Part shown: positions 35,725 through 44,816 of the stretch, one piece after another
How positions within the stretch are numbered: the stretch's first letter is position 1
Layout: the number at the start of each line of letters is the position of its first letter
From: Streptomyces sp. NBC_01314
GTDB lineage: Bacteria > Actinomycetota > Actinomycetes > Streptomycetales > Streptomycetaceae
DNA length: 64,000 bases
NCBI RefSeq assembly: GCF_041435215.1
Contig: NZ_CP108394.1
Span: 10,540,001 to 10,604,000 of the forward strand
Reading direction: 5' to 3'
Notes under the pieces: model-generated
Told to the model about the DNA's origin: nothing
What the model saw: only the letters and a program-made list of their open reading frames with translations
Database searches by the model: none
Position numbers and translations under genes: made by a program

Positions 35725-36277
35725 GGGTTTCTCCTGTCGTCGTCACGGATGACCAACTGCTGGGCGGACACCGCGGCGCAGGGGACTGCGGGCGATGGGC
35801 GGCGGTGCCCCGAGCGGGACCGGCAGGACCGCCGGGCCCAGGGATGGGCCCGGTCGGCCCGCCGCCACGAGGCGAGCCGGGAGATGACCGATGCGATCAC
35901 CCGCTGCTCGGGATCGCTCGTCCGGGCCGGGAGGAACTGACGCTCGTCCGGGCGCGATCCGGGAGCGGCGGTGCTCGGCGCGGTCACGGGATGGGCCCTT
36001 CGCGATGTCGAGCCGTCCGTCGGCCCGGGGGGATCGGGCCGACGGACGGGGCAGGGGGAGGAGCCGGCCGGCGCAGGGAAACGGCCGGTGAGAGTCGGCC
36101 GCCACGTCAGGAGCCGTACGGCAGCCGTGCTGCTGCTCGTTCGCATCAGCTCCTGCGGATCGGGTTCTTCAGCCGCTTCCTGCGTGCCGGTGCCTCCGAC
36201 TCCGTCGTGCCGGCGGGGGCGGTGGCGTCGCCGCCCCCGAGCGAGGCGCTGCTTGAGCCCGGGCAGTCCGCGTGCCT
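35725..36277. other. Gene-free, shuffled stretch
   Basis: 553 bases with several overlapping Arg/Pro/Ser-rich frames on both strands, none of which looks like a protein. It probably contains decayed sequence upstream of the SGNH remnant; no family can be named. Confidence 0.35.
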
Positions 36278-36850
36278 TCACGGGGGCCGGCTGGGCAGGC
36301 GCCGGAGCGTCCGGGGCGCCAGAAGCCTGGACGCCGGTGAAGGCGCGGGGGCGCCGTGGTCGTCCGAGCCCGCGTGGACCCCCGCGGCGACACCGGCGAA
36401 CACGGGTTCAGGTGCGGAGTCCGTCTGCTCGGCTTCGAGCGCGTGGCGCAGTTTCTCGCCCTCGACGTCCACGTCGGGCAGGATGCGGTCCAGCCACTTC
36501 GGCAGAGCCCAGGAGCGGTGGCCGAGCAGGGCCATCACCGCGGGGACGATGGTCATGCGGACGACGAAGGCGTCGATGAACACGGCGGTGGCGAGCCCCA
36601 GGCCGATGGACTTGATCAGCGCTTCGTCGTCGAGGAGGAATCCGGAGAAGACGGAGAGCATGATGACTGCGGCGGCGGTGACCACTCGGCCGCTGTGCCG
36701 GAATCCCTCCACGACGGCCTGTGTGGGTTCGGCGCTGTGGACGTACTCCTCCCGCATCCGGGAGACGAGGAAGACCTCGTAGTCCATGGCGAGTCCGAAC
36801 ACCACGCCGATCAGCACGACGGGCAGCAGGACGCGCTCGTGGGGATCCAG
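36278..36850 (-). pseudogene. MMPL-family transporter, C-terminal remnant
   Basis: LPVVLIGVVFGLAMDYEVFL, EPTQAVVEGFRHSGRVVTAA, AAVIMLSVFSGFLLDDEALI and MTIVPAVMALLGHRSWALPK are the last transmembrane block of MMPL/RND lipid exporters, ending with WLDRILPDVDVEGEKL. The first ~500 residues, with the periplasmic domains, are missing; the frame upstream belongs to the spacer and terminator of prpE. Confidence 0.75.
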
Positions 36851-36868
36851 AACGGCGACGATACGTTC

Positions 36869-36908
36869 GGACGACGCCACGGACGCCATCGCGTCCGTGG
36901 CGTCGTCC
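36869..36908 (-). terminator. 18-bp perfect hairpin downstream of prpE
   Basis: GGACGACGCCACGGACGC (36869-36886) pairs exactly with 36891-36908 around a CATC loop. It begins 75 bases after the prpE stop on the same strand. Streptomyces terminators often lack a T run, so this is a likely intrinsic terminator. Confidence 0.7.
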
Positions 36909-36982
36909 TCGTACTTCCACAACTCGGAAAGCTCACCGAGCAGGTGTTGCAGCACCGCGTCGCCCAGGGCGGTGCCCACCGT

Positions 36983-38872
36983 TCACGGCGTGTGACCGGG
37001 CCGGCGGAGAACAGGCCGTAGGACCTCGATGACGCTGGGGTCGTCCACCGTGGACGGGATGGGTTCGTCGCGGCCGTCGGCGATGCCCCGCATGGTCTTG
37101 CGCAGGATCTTGCCCGAGCGGGTCTTGGGCAGGGCGGCCACGACCGTGACGTCCTTGAGGGAGGCGACGGCGCCGATGCGTTCGCGTACCAGCTGGACGA
37201 GTTCGGCCTCAACCTCTCCGGGTTCGCGGTCGACGCCGGCCTTCAGGACGACGAAGCCGCGCGGGATCTGTCCCTTGAGTTCGTCGGCGACGCCGATGAC
37301 GGCGCATTCGGCGACATCGGGGTGGGCGGCCAGGGCCTCTTCCATGGTGCCGGTGGACAGCCGGTGTCCGGCGACGTTGATGACGTCATCGGTGCGTCCC
37401 ATGACGAAGACGTAGCCGTCGTCGTCGATATGGCCGCTGTCCCCGGTGAGGTAGTAGCCGTCGTAGGCGGAGAGGTAGGAGGCGACGTAGCGGTCGTCGT
37501 CGTTCCAGAGAGTGGGGAGTGTGCCGGGCGGCAGAGGGAGCTTCACGACGATCGCACCGTCGACGCCCGCGGGCACCGGCTCGCCCGAAGCGTCGAGGAC
37601 GCGGACGTCCCAGCCCGGCAGCGGACGGGTCGGGGAGCCGGGCTTGAGGGGAGCGGCTTCGATGCCCACCGGGTTGGCGACGATGGGCCAACCGGTCTCG
37701 GTCTGCCACCAGTGGTCGATCACCGGGACACTCAGCAGGTCGCTCGCCCAGTGATACGTCTCGGGGTCGAGGCGCTCACCGGCCAGGAAGAGATAGCGCA
37801 GGTGGGAGAGGTCGTAGCCGGCGGTGAGCGCCCCTGCCGGGTCCTCCTTCCTGATCGCGCGGAAGGCTGTGGGCGCCGTGAACATGGTCTTGACCCGGTA
37901 TTCGGCGGCGACGCGCCAGAACTGGCCCGCGTCCGGGGTGCCGACCGGCTTGCCCTCGTACAGGACTGTCGTGGCTCCGGCCAGCAAGGGAGCGTAGACG
38001 ATGTACGAGTGCCCGACGACCCAGCCGACGTCGGAGCCGGTGAACATCGTCTCGCCCGGGCCCACGTCGTAGACGGCGCCCATCGACCAGTGGAGGGCGA
38101 CCGCGTAGCCACCGCAGTCACGCACGACTCCCTTGGGCTTTCCGGTCGTTCCGGACGTGTAGAGGATGTAGAGCGGATCGGTGGCGGGGACGGGAACGCA
38201 GTCGGCCGGCGGCGCGGCGGCGACCAGGTCGGCCCAGTCGAGATCGTCGGGCCCCAACTCCGCACGTTCCTGCGGACGTTGCAGGATCACGCTCTTCTCC
38301 GGCTTGTGGGCCGCGAGTTCGATCGCCTGGTCGAGCAGAGGCTTGTACGCGATGACGCGCTTGCCCTCGATGCCGCAAGACGCCGATACGACCACCTTGG
38401 GGGCCGCGTCATCGATACGGAGGGCGAGTTCGCGGGGGGCGAAGCCGCCGAAGACGACCGAGTGCACCGCGCCGATACGTGCGCAGGCCAGCATCGCGAT
38501 CGCAGCCTCGGGGACCATCGGCATGTAGATGACGACACGGTCACCGTGCCCCACGCCGAGCTGCGCGAGCGCTCCCGCGAAGGCCGCCACCTCGTCCCTC
38601 AACTGCGTGTAGGTGTAGCTGCGCCGGGTGTCGGTCACGGGTGAGTCATAGACGAGCGCGGGTTGCTCACCGCGGCCGGCTTCGACGTGCCGGTCGAGCG
38701 CGTTGAAACAGACGTTGAGCCGTCCGTCGGGAAACCAGCGGTGGAACGGTGCGCCCGAGGAGTCCAGGGCGCGTCGCGGAGCGACATCCCAGTCGATGCC
38801 CTCTGCCGCCTTCAGCCAGAAGCTGTCCGGGTTCTCGGTACTGGCGCGGAAGACATCCTCGTACGTTCCCAT
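36983..38872 (-). CDS. prpE: Propionyl-CoA synthetase (propionate-CoA ligase, PrpE-type)
   Basis: A 629-residue ANL ligase that converts propionate or acetate, ATP and CoA to the acyl-CoA. ATG 38872 has AAGGAG seven bases upstream. Motifs: FHRWFPDGRLNVCFNALDRH near the N-terminus, the P-loop LYILYTSGTTGKPKGVVRDC (KGVVRDxGG is typical of PrpE rather than AcsA), WWQTETGWPI, YYLTGDSGHIDDDGYVFVMG, and the regulatory/catalytic Lys in KTRSGKILRKTMR. Full length. A perfect hairpin follows the stop. Cytoplasmic; it feeds propionyl-CoA into the methylcitrate or methylmalonyl routes. No methylcitrate genes are adjacent. Confidence 0.93.
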   Translation of the reverse strand: MGTYEDVFRASTENPDSFWLKAAEGIDWDVAPRRALDSSGAPFHRWFPDGRLNVCFNALDRHVEAGRGEQPALVYDSPVTDTRRSYTYTQLRDEVAAFAGALAQLGVGHGDRVVIYMPMVPEAAIAMLACARIGAVHSVVFGGFAPRELALRIDDAAPKVVVSASCGIEGKRVIAYKPLLDQAIELAAHKPEKSVILQRPQERAELGPDDLDWADLVAAAPPADCVPVPATDPLYILYTSGTTGKPKGVVRDCGGYAVALHWSMGAVYDVGPGETMFTGSDVGWVVGHSYIVYAPLLAGATTVLYEGKPVGTPDAGQFWRVAAEYRVKTMFTAPTAFRAIRKEDPAGALTAGYDLSHLRYLFLAGERLDPETYHWASDLLSVPVIDHWWQTETGWPIVANPVGIEAAPLKPGSPTRPLPGWDVRVLDASGEPVPAGVDGAIVVKLPLPPGTLPTLWNDDDRYVASYLSAYDGYYLTGDSGHIDDDGYVFVMGRTDDVINVAGHRLSTGTMEEALAAHPDVAECAVIGVADELKGQIPRGFVVLKAGVDREPGEVEAELVQLVRERIGAVASLKDVTVVAALPKTRSGKILRKTMRGIADGRDEPIPSTVDDPSVIEVLRPVLRRPGHTP

Positions 38873-39088
38873 CGCGCACTCCTTTGTGGCATCGAGGGAC
38901 GGTGGTGGGGCTGCGTGCGGAACGGTGTCGTGACACAGGTACCGTATGCCGGGCGGCATGGTCGGGCAGAATGCCGGATTCCGGCGGACCGGTCACCGGC
39001 ATCGCGGTGGTGCGGCGCCGAGGCGGCCAAGCTGTCAGGCCTGGCCGTCAGGTGCAGCTTCTGCTCAATCGTCAGGTGCTGTTTCTGC

Positions 39089-40000
39089 TCACGTGCCGAG
39101 GTGCTTGCGGAGCCACTGACCCATCTGCTGGATCGCCTGGTCAACCTCGGGTACGCGCCCCGCGCCCAGGACGAACGAGTGCTGTCCTTCGGGCATCGGG
39201 TGGACTTCGGAGGTGACCTTGAAGTCCGCGAGGCGGCGGCCGAGCTGGGCGCCGTCGTCGGCGAGGGTCTCGTACTCGCCGTAGTGGACGGTCGTGGGCG
39301 GCAGACCGGTCAGGTCGGCGTTCACGAGGCTGATCTGCGGGTCGGTGAAGTCCACTGCGGGGTCCTGCAGCCAGGCTCCCCGGAAGAGCTCCAGTGTGCC
39401 CCGGCTGAGCATCTTGTCGTTGTCCTCGTTCGCGTCGACCGACGCGTTCTGGATGGTGAGGTCGGTCCACGGCGAGACGCTGACGATCGCACCCGGGGTC
39501 GCCTCGCCCTTGGCGAGCAGACGCAGCGGCAGCATCACGGCGAGCGTGCCGCCGATCGAGTGGCCCGTGCTGCCGATGTTCCGCGGCTCGTAGCCCTGGG
39601 AGAGCAGCCACCGGTAGGCCGTCTCGGCGTCGTCGAGCTGGGCGGGGTAGGGATGTTCGGGCGCCAGACGGAAGTCCACCACGAGGGAGCGGGCTCCGGC
39701 CGCTTTCGCGATGTGGCCCGCGGCCTTGCGGTCCGAGTGCATCGAGGCGGTGACCGATCCGCCGAAGTGGAAGTGAAGCAGCGCCTTGTCGGGGTCGGCG
39801 CCCTCCGGGATGGCCCACAGGGCGGGGACGCCGCCGGCGTCCACCTCGGCGTAGGTGACGCCTTCCGGCTCGGTCGACGCCTTGTGGTTCGAGTCGACGA
39901 TGTCGCGGATGACGGCCAGGTCGAGGCCGGGTGTGGCCGCCCTCGCGTTCGTGCTCGCGAGGAACTCCGCGAACTCGTGTGCCTCTGGGCTTACTCCCAT
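39089..40000 (-). CDS. HSL-type alpha/beta hydrolase (esterase)
   Basis: A 303-residue hormone-sensitive-lipase-family hydrolase. ATG 40000 follows AAGGAG. The oxyanion motif is LHFHFGGSV (HFGG instead of the common HGGG), VVDFRLAPEHPYPAQLDDAE is the family hallmark, the nucleophile elbow is GHSIGG, the acid follows TTVHYGEYETLADDG and the base lies in PEGQHSFVLGAG. Typical substrates are short-chain esters. An inverted repeat 82-105 bases upstream matches the one in front of the HxlR gene at 42057, so HxlR probably controls this gene too. Confidence 0.9.
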   Translation of the reverse strand: MGVSPEAHEFAEFLASTNARAATPGLDLAVIRDIVDSNHKASTEPEGVTYAEVDAGGVPALWAIPEGADPDKALLHFHFGGSVTASMHSDRKAAGHIAKAAGARSLVVDFRLAPEHPYPAQLDDAETAYRWLLSQGYEPRNIGSTGHSIGGTLAVMLPLRLLAKGEATPGAIVSVSPWTDLTIQNASVDANEDNDKMLSRGTLELFRGAWLQDPAVDFTDPQISLVNADLTGLPPTTVHYGEYETLADDGAQLGRRLADFKVTSEVHPMPEGQHSFVLGAGRVPEVDQAIQQMGQWLRKHLGT

Positions 40001-40081
40001 GATCGTGCTCCTTCTCAGGCGGGTGCCGTGACGGGTTCCCTCGCGGCAGTCGATCGATGTGATGGGTCATGACGCTACTAG

Positions 40082-40105
40082 CTGAGTATAGGAAAGTAAA
40101 CTCAG
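40082..40105. promoter_or_regulatory. HxlR-type operator, copy 1 (CTGAGT-N12-ACTCAG)
   Basis: CTGAGT (40082-40087) and ACTCAG (40100-40105) are inverted arms around TATAGGAAAGTAA-like text. 22 of 24 bases match the element at 42013-42036, and GACGCTACT precedes both. It lies in the promoter region of the esterase. Confidence 0.75.
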
Positions 40106-40124
40106 ATGGGCTGGAATCACTGGT

Positions 40125-40350
40125 CGTCCTGGAGTCCGCCTCGCCGCAGAGTCTGGAGATCACTCACCCGCTGCTGGCCCGGGGCGGGCGGCACACGTTG
40201 CGCGGGTGCCTCGGCACCGAACTCGCTCTCACGCGCACGACCATCCGCACGCCGGACTTCCTGGAGGGCATCCGTGCGGCCCTGCTCGGCAAGGACCGCA
40301 CTGCCCACTGGCAACGTGCGTCGGTCGGCGGGCGGACGCTGCCGTCCTGA
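40125..40350 (+). pseudogene. Enoyl-CoA hydratase/isomerase, C-terminal remnant
   Basis: GTELALTRTTIRTPDFLEGI then RAALLGKDRTAHWQ is the common end of crotonase-family proteins (xDxxEGIxAxLxKDRxPxW). Nothing upstream fits, and the remnant starts near the esterase operator. Confidence 0.55.
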
Positions 40351-40872
40351 GCATGTCCGCCGTGAGCAGGACGCTTCAACGAGACGGGAGCGCGGGCCTG
40401 CCGACCGGGTTGTCGCGGAAGGTTCAGCGGAAGCGGAAGGTGCTATGGGGAAGGCGCTATGCGGAAGGCGGAGCTATGGGGCAGGTATGCGTCTGTCATG
40501 AGCATCGAGAGCTGCGAGCCGTCGGCTTGTCTCGCCCGACCCGGGAAAATCCTCGTCTCGCTGCCGGGCCGGGCCGGGCCGGGCTGGGCTCGTGCGGGTG
40601 GGCCGGGCTCGTGCGGGGCTGGGCTCGTGCGGGGGTGGCGGTCCGTCTGCCGTGATCACACTCCCGACACGCAACGCGTGCGGGGGCCTGACCACGGCTC
40701 GGGTCGGCGCAGGGCCGCGTGGCGCTGTGTCGGGAGCCGTATGGCGGGCGGAATGGCACCGAGACGGCCTGCGGCGGCGGCTCGCCGTGACTGTGGTCGC
40801 CATGGGACGGCCGACGGTTTCTTCGCCCGCCCGGTGACCGTGCCGGGCGGAGGGTCTGTGGCCGGAATGGTC
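40351..40872. other. Gene-free, low-complexity stretch
   Basis: 522 bases. Around 40570-40640 the unit GGGCTCGTGCGGG is repeated about three times within a run of GGGCCGGGCC-like sequence. No gene was recognised; the composition is extreme even for this window. Confidence 0.45.
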
Positions 40873-41886
40873 TCAGTCGTTGTCGGGCACCATCGAGACC
40901 ACGACCTTGCCGGCCTTGGTGCGCCCCTGCTCGACGTGTGCCATCGCCTCCAGCGTCTGGTCGAACGGGAAGGTGCTGTCGATGACCGGGCGGAGCTTCC
41001 CGCTGTCGTAGAGCGCGCCGAGCTTGCGCAGCTGGGAGCCGTTGGCCTGCATGAAGAAGAACTCGTAGCGCACTCCCAGCGCCTTCGCCTGCTTACGGAT
41101 CTTACGGCTGAGCGTGTTCATGACGAGACCGAGGAAGGAGGGCGCGCCGAGCTGCTTGGCGAAACCGGAGTCCGGCGGGCCGACGACACTGATGGCCAGG
41201 CCGCCGGGCTTCAGCACCGTGAGCGACTTCTCGAGGTTCGCTCCGCCCAGGGAGTCCAGCACCAGGTCGTAGCCGGACAGCACCTTCGAGAAGTCTTCCT
41301 TGGTGTAGTCGACGACGACGTCGGCGCCGAGGCTCCTGACCAGCTTCTCGGTGTCGGTGTCCGTGGTCGTCGCCACTGTGGCGCCGAGGTGCTTGGCGAG
41401 CTGGATGACTGTCGAGCCGAGGCCGCCGGCGCCGGCGTGGATGAGCACCTTCTGCCCCGGCTTCACGTCGGCACGGTCGACGAGAATCTGCCAGGCGGCC
41501 AGGGCCACCAGCGGCACCGCCGCTGCCTCCTGGGGGGTGAGGGAGGCAGGCTTGGGCGCGACATCGTCCGTGTCGATCGCGATGAACTCGGCGAAGCCTC
41601 CGATCCGCAGGTCGCGCGGGCGGGCGTAGACCTCGTCGCCGACTTCGAAGCTGCGTACGGCGGAGCCGACCCGCGTCACGACGCCGGCCACGTCGTGGCC
41701 GAGCGCGAACGGAAGCTTGTACTTCAGGATCTGCTTGAACTCCCCGTTGCGGACCATTTTGTCCAGCGGGTTGATGCTGGCGGCGCTCACTCTGACCAGG
41801 ACGTCGCGGTCTCCGACGGTGGGCTCGGGGACTTCTGCGGCCCGCGCGCCGTCCTTGCCGTACTTCTCGACGATGAATGCCTTCAT
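40873..41886 (-). CDS. NADP-dependent quinone oxidoreductase (zinc-independent MDR family)
   Basis: A 337-residue medium-chain reductase. ATG 41886 follows GAAGGG. It has the GroES-like start MKAFIVEKYGKDGARAAEVP, the motif SINPLDKMVRNGEF, LGHDVAGVV, and the NADP site VLIHAGAGGLGSTVIQLAKH; the structural-zinc Cys are absent, as in QorA-type enzymes. They reduce quinones or enones with NADPH. An HxlR regulator is divergent across 170 bases, and the shared operator lies between them. Quinone reductases are typical targets of HxlR-type quinone/aldehyde sensors. Confidence 0.92.
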   Translation of the reverse strand: MKAFIVEKYGKDGARAAEVPEPTVGDRDVLVRVSAASINPLDKMVRNGEFKQILKYKLPFALGHDVAGVVTRVGSAVRSFEVGDEVYARPRDLRIGGFAEFIAIDTDDVAPKPASLTPQEAAAVPLVALAAWQILVDRADVKPGQKVLIHAGAGGLGSTVIQLAKHLGATVATTTDTDTEKLVRSLGADVVVDYTKEDFSKVLSGYDLVLDSLGGANLEKSLTVLKPGGLAISVVGPPDSGFAKQLGAPSFLGLVMNTLSRKIRKQAKALGVRYEFFFMQANGSQLRKLGALYDSGKLRPVIDSTFPFDQTLEAMAHVEQGRTKAGKVVVSMVPDND

Positions 41887-42012
41887 GTCGGCCGCCCTTC
41901 TATGTGGGTATTCCGGATATTGATGTGATCGATGTGATTCTTCGCGCAGGTCCCCCTGCGCGCCCGTTTCTCGCGTGCGGCCGGGTTGATGTGCCGGTCA
42001 CGACGCTACTGT

Positions 42013-42036
42013 CTGAGTATGGAAAAGTAAACTCAG
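42013..42036. promoter_or_regulatory. HxlR-type operator, copy 2 (CTGAGT-N12-ACTCAG)
   Basis: Arms at 42013-42018 and 42031-42036. It sits between the divergent quinone oxidoreductase and HxlR genes. TAGGAT at 42044-42049, eight to thirteen bases before the HxlR ATG, looks like a -10 box, so the HxlR message may be leaderless. Confidence 0.75.
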
Positions 42037-42056
42037 GTGGGGTTAGGATCACCCCT

Positions 42057-42566
42057 ATGGATGCGAGGACCGAAGCTCTTCAGGAAGCCGGCATGGACCC
42101 CCGTCTCGACCGGGACATGTCGAACTGCTCGATTGCCCGGACCCTTGAGGTCGTGGGGGAGAAGTGGACGATCCTGATTTTGCGGGAGGTCTGGTACGGC
42201 TTGTCCCGCTTCAGCGACTTCGAACGCGTCCTCGGCTGTCCTCGCAACCTCCTCGCGGCGCGGCTTCGGATGCTGGTGGAGGAAGGGATCCTGGCCACCG
42301 AGACCTACAAGGAACCGGGCTCGCGGAGCCGGCCGAAGTACGTGATCACGCCCAAGGGTATGGATCTGGTCCCGGCCGTGATGGGGCTTCTGCAGTGGGG
42401 CGACCGTTACCGCGCCGATCCGGAGGGCCCGGCCGTACTGGCGCGACACCGCGGATGCGGCGCCCACGTCGACGCCCAGATCCGCTGCGAACGAGGCCAC
42501 GCCGTGCAGGCGGAGGACATCGAGAGCGTCCCCGGCCCTGCGTTTCGAATGAGGCCCGCCGAGTGA
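42057..42566 (+). CDS. HxlR-family transcriptional regulator
   Basis: A 169-residue winged-helix regulator. ATG 42057 (MDARTEALQEAGMDPRLDRD); no ribosome binding site. The core is MSNCSIARTLEVVGEKWTIL, with the Cys found in redox-sensing HxlR/HypR proteins, then REVWYGLSRFSDFERVLGCP, ARLRMLVEEGILATETYKEP and YVITPKGMDL. An extra ~45-residue tail carries two Cys (GCGAHVD, IRCERGH) that may bind zinc. It probably controls itself, the quinone oxidoreductase and the esterase at 39089 through the shared operator. A quinone, aldehyde or oxidant is a likely signal (inference). Confidence 0.92.
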   Translation: MDARTEALQEAGMDPRLDRDMSNCSIARTLEVVGEKWTILILREVWYGLSRFSDFERVLGCPRNLLAARLRMLVEEGILATETYKEPGSRSRPKYVITPKGMDLVPAVMGLLQWGDRYRADPEGPAVLARHRGCGAHVDAQIRCERGHAVQAEDIESVPGPAFRMRPAE

Positions 42567-43298
42567 GCTGAGCGCGGTCGCGCCGGGAACTGGTGGCGGG
42601 CTCAGGCTGCCGGGGTGTGCCCACTCGGTCTGGCGCGGAACTGGTGGGAGGCGGAGGCGGACCTTCGTGCGGTTGCCGCTGCGGGGCATGGTGCGACCGG
42701 CGGCGGGTGTGGGCGGGGGAGCGGTCCAGGAAGCGCAGGGTGCACATGTCCGCGCCACGGACGAGCATGCGCCACGGACGAGCGTGCGCCACGGACGAGC
42801 GTGCGCCACGGACGGGCGTGTGCCGCGCACGAGCACGCGCCGGATCTTCGGCGGACAGGAGCAGATCGACGGTGCCCTGCGTGAATCGACGACGCCCTGG
42901 GTGGTCAGTGCCGGCGCGACCGCGGCATCGGTGGTGATGCTGCTCGCGGTGCCGCCATGCTCCAGCCGTCCGTCCGTGATGGCTGTGTGCAGGGTGGGCC
43001 GGGGTCTCCGCTGCTGCAGCCTGGTTGGGCACGGTGACATCGTTGGATGCGAACGGTCGGCCGTCGGCGGCCGCCAGGACGGTTCGGACTACTGTCTCGC
43101 GCGTCGTCGACCCGATGCCAGGACGCCTGGCAGCGGCGGGGCTCCGCAGGATCGGTTACGGGAAGCGCGTCCTCGCCGACGCATGGGAGCCAACCTCCTC
43201 GTCGGGCCCAACAACCCCTGAACAACGTGGTGTTGGACCGCAGTCGCACAGTCCGTGTGCGTGATTTCGGGTCAAGGCCCCCCACCCGCCGCACCATC
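42567..43298. other. Long gene-free stretch with a tandem repeat
   Basis: 732 bases. Apart from the 17-bp repeats at 42752-42836 only shadow-like frames are seen on both strands. No IS text was recognised. Confidence 0.4.
42752..42836. repeat. Five tandem copies of a 17-bp unit
   Basis: GCGCCACGGACGAGCGT and variants run head to tail: copies at 42752, 42769, 42786, 42803 and 42820 (the last degenerate). The unit is not a multiple of three, so it is not a protein repeat. The period is about 1.6 helical turns. Confidence 0.85.
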
Positions 43299-43787
43299 TC
43301 ACCGAGGTGTTACGGAATCATCGGCCGCCCGCCGATGGCCAGGCCACATGTCGTCATACGCCGCGTCGAAGAACTGCGCCTGCGCCCGGCGCAGCGTGGA
43401 CCTGTCGGATATCCCGTCCCTGGCTGCTTCCGCGAGGCGGGCCGCATAACGGTGGGCAGCGCCTCGCAAGGGCTCGCTTCTGGCCGCCAAGTCGATCTCC
43501 GCATGAGCCAGCCACAGATCATCGACGAGATGGTCGAGCTCGGCATCGGCCACGGTGCCGCCACTGCCCGAGCGGGTGAGCGCCGCCTTCTCCACCTGCG
43601 ACGCAAGGCCCAGGAACTTCAGGACCGCGTTTTTGAGCTCCGCCCGATGCGCGGCTGCCTCCTGTACTTCGAGCTGCCGAGTGCTTGCTCGTGACACGAG
43701 GTACTGGCCAAACAGCGACCCGCCCGCGCCGAGCGCAACACCTGCCAGCGACAACAACGCCGGCCCCAAGGTTCCCCAAGATCCCAT
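43299..43787 (-). CDS. Membrane-anchored hypothetical protein (162 aa)
   Basis: The N-terminus has one hydrophobic segment (GPALLSLAGVALGAGGSLFG, about residues 8-28), then a long helical, heptad-like cytoplasmic part: VSRASTRQLEVQEAAAHRAE, LKNAVLKFLGLASQVEKAAL, DLWLAHAEIDLAARSEPLRG and AAHRYAARLAEAARDG. This TM-plus-helices layout is common for unassigned actinomycete proteins. AGAGA lies upstream of ATG 43787. No partner gene is evident; no function can be assigned. Confidence 0.65.
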   Translation of the reverse strand: MGSWGTLGPALLSLAGVALGAGGSLFGQYLVSRASTRQLEVQEAAAHRAELKNAVLKFLGLASQVEKAALTRSGSGGTVADAELDHLVDDLWLAHAEIDLAARSEPLRGAAHRYAARLAEAARDGISDRSTLRRAQAQFFDAAYDDMWPGHRRAADDSVTPR

Positions 43788-44019
43788 AACTGGAGTCTCT
43801 CAACACCGGGTTCGTCACTGTGCGAGGAGCCCATCCACCCGCGGACCGCTCCTGCCACGGCGATTGCGCAGGGCGTCGGCGTAGTCGTCGGGCGTCCGTT
43901 TCGTGATCACTTGAGATGAAGAGAGGGCGAGCGGGCGGTTCCTGCTCACGTCCGTTGCGCCTCGGAGCCCTTGCGTCTCCCCCGCACCGTCGGGTGGAGC
44001 GAGCCGACTGCGCTAGGAG

Positions 44020-44745
44020 ATGATCCCGTGCGTGGCTGAAGATGCAGGTACAGATGCGGACGACGCTTGTGCATGGGCTGAGCGTCTGGGTTGGGCGTTT
44101 GGACTTATAGCGGATGATCCGGCTGCGAGAGGTGCAGCGCTCGTCCATCTGGCGGAGGCCCAGATGAAGGTCACGGACGCGCTCGCCCGGTCCAACGAGA
44201 TGTGGCTGCTGACGCGGCCCCTGGGAGCGGACGAGCAGTACCGGGAGCCGGCCTTTCTGCAGGCGCGCCGGAGGCATCAGCAAGCCCAGAGGCGTTCGCT
44301 GCCTGATGGGGTGTGGGGTGGTCCTGTGGGCGGGGATCTGGCGACGTGGCCGGGGCTGCCCTATGTGTTGCTCTTCCTGGAGTGGGAGGCGAGGTACCCG
44401 CTGGAGTGGACGCAGCATGCGAAGGCGTGGGGTACGAAGCGGAGCCTGATCCGGAAGGTGGCCCGTGCTCGCCAGGAGGAGGCGATCAAGGCGAAGCTCA
44501 CCGACCTGGTCGAGATCGTCGTCCACCGGGCGTATCGCTGCAAGGACCGCGAATACGTGCGGGTTGCCCGGGCTGTCGACAGCGCTGACCTACGGGGCAG
44601 GCTCGGTAGGGCAGCCGATTCGGACAGTCCGTGGGCCCGGTGCCATGCAGGGTATGTGCTCTGGCTCCTTGACCGCCCTGACCTGCCGAACACCCGTCAT
44701 GTCTGGCAGACCTGGGTGGCAGGCGAGGCTGCGGCGTTGATGTGA
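44020..44745 (+). CDS. Hypothetical protein (241 aa)
   Basis: ATG 44020 opens a frame with convincing amino-acid composition: ACAWAERLGWAFGLIADDPA, VHLAEAQMKVTDALARSNEM, EQYREPAFLQARRRHQQAQR, LPYVLLFLEWEARYPLEWTQ and VRVARAVDSADLRGRLGRAA. It is soluble and mostly helical. An upstream GAG is weak as a binding site. I know of no family name. An ISAs1 remnant starts 70 bases after its end, so the region has been disturbed, but the gene itself looks whole. Confidence 0.65.
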   Translation: MIPCVAEDAGTDADDACAWAERLGWAFGLIADDPAARGAALVHLAEAQMKVTDALARSNEMWLLTRPLGADEQYREPAFLQARRRHQQAQRRSLPDGVWGGPVGGDLATWPGLPYVLLFLEWEARYPLEWTQHAKAWGTKRSLIRKVARARQEEAIKAKLTDLVEIVVHRAYRCKDREYVRVARAVDSADLRGRLGRAADSDSPWARCHAGYVLWLLDRPDLPNTRHVWQTWVAGEAAALM

Positions 44746-44816
44746 CCTGAGGACGATGCCGGGAAGGTCCCGTGATCATGGAGTGCTCTACGCCCTCGTG
44801 ACCTGACTGGAAGACC

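Noticed and set aside
37322..38644. 440-codon frame opposite prpE
   Set aside because: Composition of a shadow frame; no ribosome binding site and no motif.
42752..42836. CRISPR array
   Set aside because: The repeats are directly adjacent with no spacers, and no cas gene is present.
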